Positions 20,857 through 22,045 of a DNA stretch of 22,045 nucleotides are shown piece by piece; the first letter of the stretch is position 1, and each line of letters opens with the position of its first letter. The notes beneath the pieces are model-generated. The model did no database searches. It saw only the letters and a list, made by a program, of their open reading frames with translations, and was not told where the DNA came from. The position numbers and the translations under genes were made by a program. Origin of the DNA: Mycocentrospora acerina (lineage: Eukaryota; Ascomycota; Dothideomycetes; Pleosporales); assembly GCA_022701365.1 (NCBI GenBank), contig JAKUHH010000009.1:1-22045 (forward strand). The letters are read 5' to 3'.

Positions 20857-21575
20857 ATGCTGATCCCTGTCCCCTCTAGTGCCCTCCTAGTGGCCTTCTA
20901 GGTTATCTGCATGTAGTGCGTGCAGGCTGTTGCCTGCAGGCAATTTATTAAGTTTAAGTTTTGTTTAGTAAGGTTAAAGAAATGCTACTATTGCATAAAG
21001 CAGAATAAGAAGTGCAATCTAGTAAGTATCTGTATCCTGTCCTATAGTCTTTAGTGCTAATTTCTTAATAGGTGCTGTTATATGTTAGACCTAAGTTTAG
21101 GTCCTTTTAGCAGGCCCTAAACTTGTAGGGTGACTCTGTCTATAGCAGCATTAATAATAAGGAGGAGATAGACGTAGTTAGGGAGCTTGCTGCTAAGGCA
21201 GCCTATTAGCTGGTGATGTGTGTGCAGGTGGCTAACTCTTAGGTTACTAGCATAACTACAGCAGAGGTTATGCTTGCGCATTATTAGTTAATAGGGAAGG
21301 AGGTTTAGTCCTTGCAGGCAGAGTTAGGGGAGATTCAGGGGGTAGTAGTAGGCATAGGGGCTGTAATAGAGGGGATAGAGGAGAAGATAGAGGAGATAGC
21401 AGCAAGGATAGCAGAGATAGCGGCGGCGTTGGCAAAGGGGGGTGGAGGGGGTAGGGGGAAGGTGGCTGTTAGGGGGAAGGTTAGTAGAGGCAGTAGTGGT
21501 GATGATGTAGTAAGGTCTCTAGGCAAGAGCAAGCTGACAGAGTTTAGCGAGGACGCGGCAATAGGTGGCGCCTAA
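20857..21575 (+). pseudogene. Antisense spliced gene of family 1, copy C
   Basis: Exon 1 is 20857-21021 (ATGCTGATCCCTG...), exon 2 is 21072-21575. The intron, 21022-21071, is 50 nt: donor GTAAGT, branch-like GCTAAT, acceptor ATAG. Splicing keeps the frame of the long C-terminal open stretch and gives 223 codons including the stop. Codons 18-53 hold C-X2-C-X5-C-X15-C-X2-C-X6-C, close to but not identical with the fungal Zn2Cys6 pattern. The middle is helical (NNKEEIDVVRELAAKAAY). The end is a coiled coil and a Gly/Arg/Lys-rich basic tail. In-frame stops are all TAG. The gene runs opposite to pol, whose end it meets tail to tail. No family is recognised. Confidence 0.62.
21022..21071 (+). other. 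Predicted 50-nt intron in the antisense gene of copy C
   Basis: GTAAGTATCT at the donor, GCTAAT about ten bases before the ATAG acceptor: the size and signals of a typical filamentous-fungus intron. Copy A has the same 50 nt with only two differences, one of which turns the acceptor TAG into TAA. Confidence 0.6.
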
Positions 21576-21587
21576 ACTATGTCTAAG

Positions 21588-21790
21588 TTAGGTCTGTTAG
21601 CTTGCGTGTACTATATGTATTTATAAATAGGAATTGTAATACCTAACACAATTGTCTTCTAAGTGTAACATGTCTTCTACCTTTTCTTCCTAAGCTTATA
21701 TCTAGCTATTAAGTCCCTGTAGTAGGCTAGCCTTGTTTAGATACTTCTTATAAAAAGCCCTTAATTTATAAGGGGATCCTATAAAATTTA
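21588..21790 (-). pseudogene. 3' end of pol of copy C (chromodomain tail)
   Basis: The reverse complement reads NFIGSPYKLRAFYKKYLNKA, then LLQGLNS, the closing part of the chromodomain and the tail seen at 5320-5506 in copy A. NFIGSPYKL is closer to the family pattern than A's NFIRSLYKL. The frame is cut at 21790 by the N. Confidence 0.75.
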
Positions 21791-21791
21791 N
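21791..21791. other. Single N at a probable contig join
   Basis: The only ambiguous base in the window, exactly at the start of a repeated 254-bp block. Confidence 0.9.
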
Positions 21792-22045
21792 GGTCTCTAG
21801 GCAAGAGCAAGCTGACAGAGTTTAGCGAGGACGCGGCAATAGGTGGCGCCTAAACTATGTCTAAGTTAGGTCTGTTAGCTTGCGTGTACTATATGTATTT
21901 ATAAATAGGAATTGTAATACCTAACACAATTGTCTTCTAAGTGTAACATGTCTTCTACCTTTTCTTCCTAAGCTTATATCTAGCTATTAAGTCCCTGTAG
22001 TAGGCTAGCCTTGTTTAGATACTTCTTATAAAAAGCCCTTAATTT
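21792..22045. repeat. Exact second copy of 21514-21767
   Basis: The block starts GGTCTCTAGGCAAGAGC and follows the earlier copy base for base to the window end, an offset of 278. It repeats the last 62 bases of the antisense gene and the adjacent pol end. I found no difference between the copies. The N suggests that two overlapping contig ends were joined without being merged, rather than a genuine duplication. Confidence 0.85.

Larger units (their letters stand above)
19958..22045 (-). mobile_element. Ty3/gypsy family 1, copy C (continues beyond the window)
   Basis: Read on the minus strand, the parts present are the end of pol, the antisense gene, microsatellite, 3' non-coding region, polypurine tract and 3' LTR, as in copy A. 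It sits in the integrase of element D. The bases ACTAT at 19953-19957 are the predicted target duplication. This copy is less mutated than B. The sequence after 21790 is doubtful because of the N and the repeated block. Confidence 0.88.

Overview
The window is a piece of repeat-packed DNA with no host gene that I can recognise. It most likely comes from a filamentous ascomycete (Pezizomycotina). It holds nested LTR retrotransposons whose reading frames are riddled with TAA and TAG codons. The changes are C-to-T and G-to-A transitions concentrated at CpA/TpG, the mark of repeat-induced point mutation (RIP), which acts in this group of fungi. Zinc knuckles, reverse transcriptase, RNase H, D,D35E integrase and a chromodomain can still be read through the stops. 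I see no tRNA, rRNA or CRISPR array.

Layout. (1) 1-7138, copy A of a Ty3/gypsy chromovirus ('family 1'), plus strand: gag, pol with a C-terminal chromodomain, an antisense gene facing pol tail to tail, an Ala/Pro/Thr trinucleotide repeat, a long non-coding stretch, a polypurine tract and the 3' LTR. Its 5' LTR is off the left edge. (2) 7139-12709, copy B of the same family on the minus strand, hypermutated to extreme AT. Copy A's LTR ends inside B's antisense gene, so A appears to be nested in B. (3) 12710-14058, the 5' part of another retrotransposon (E), probably Ty1/copia, inserted in B's gag. (4) 14059-15056, unassigned DNA with a poly(T) run and a GC-rich minisatellite of about 34 bp. 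(5) 15057-19957, a second Ty3/gypsy element (D), plus strand, cut by a family-1 solo LTR with target duplication ATTAT at 17668-17968. (6) 19958-22045, copy C of family 1, minus strand, inserted in D's integrase. An N at 21791 is followed by an exact 254-bp repeat of sequence just before it, which looks like an unresolved contig join.

The most interesting content is the antisense gene carried by family 1. In copies A and C it has the same layout: 165-nt exon, 50-nt intron with GTAAGT donor, 504-nt exon. Its inferred product has six cysteines in a zinc-cluster-like arrangement followed by a long coiled coil. A second point is the mutation context. In A and D, pyrimidine-CA is almost gone while ACA and GCA survive; in B nearly all CA is gone. 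All function assignments rest on motifs read by eye.
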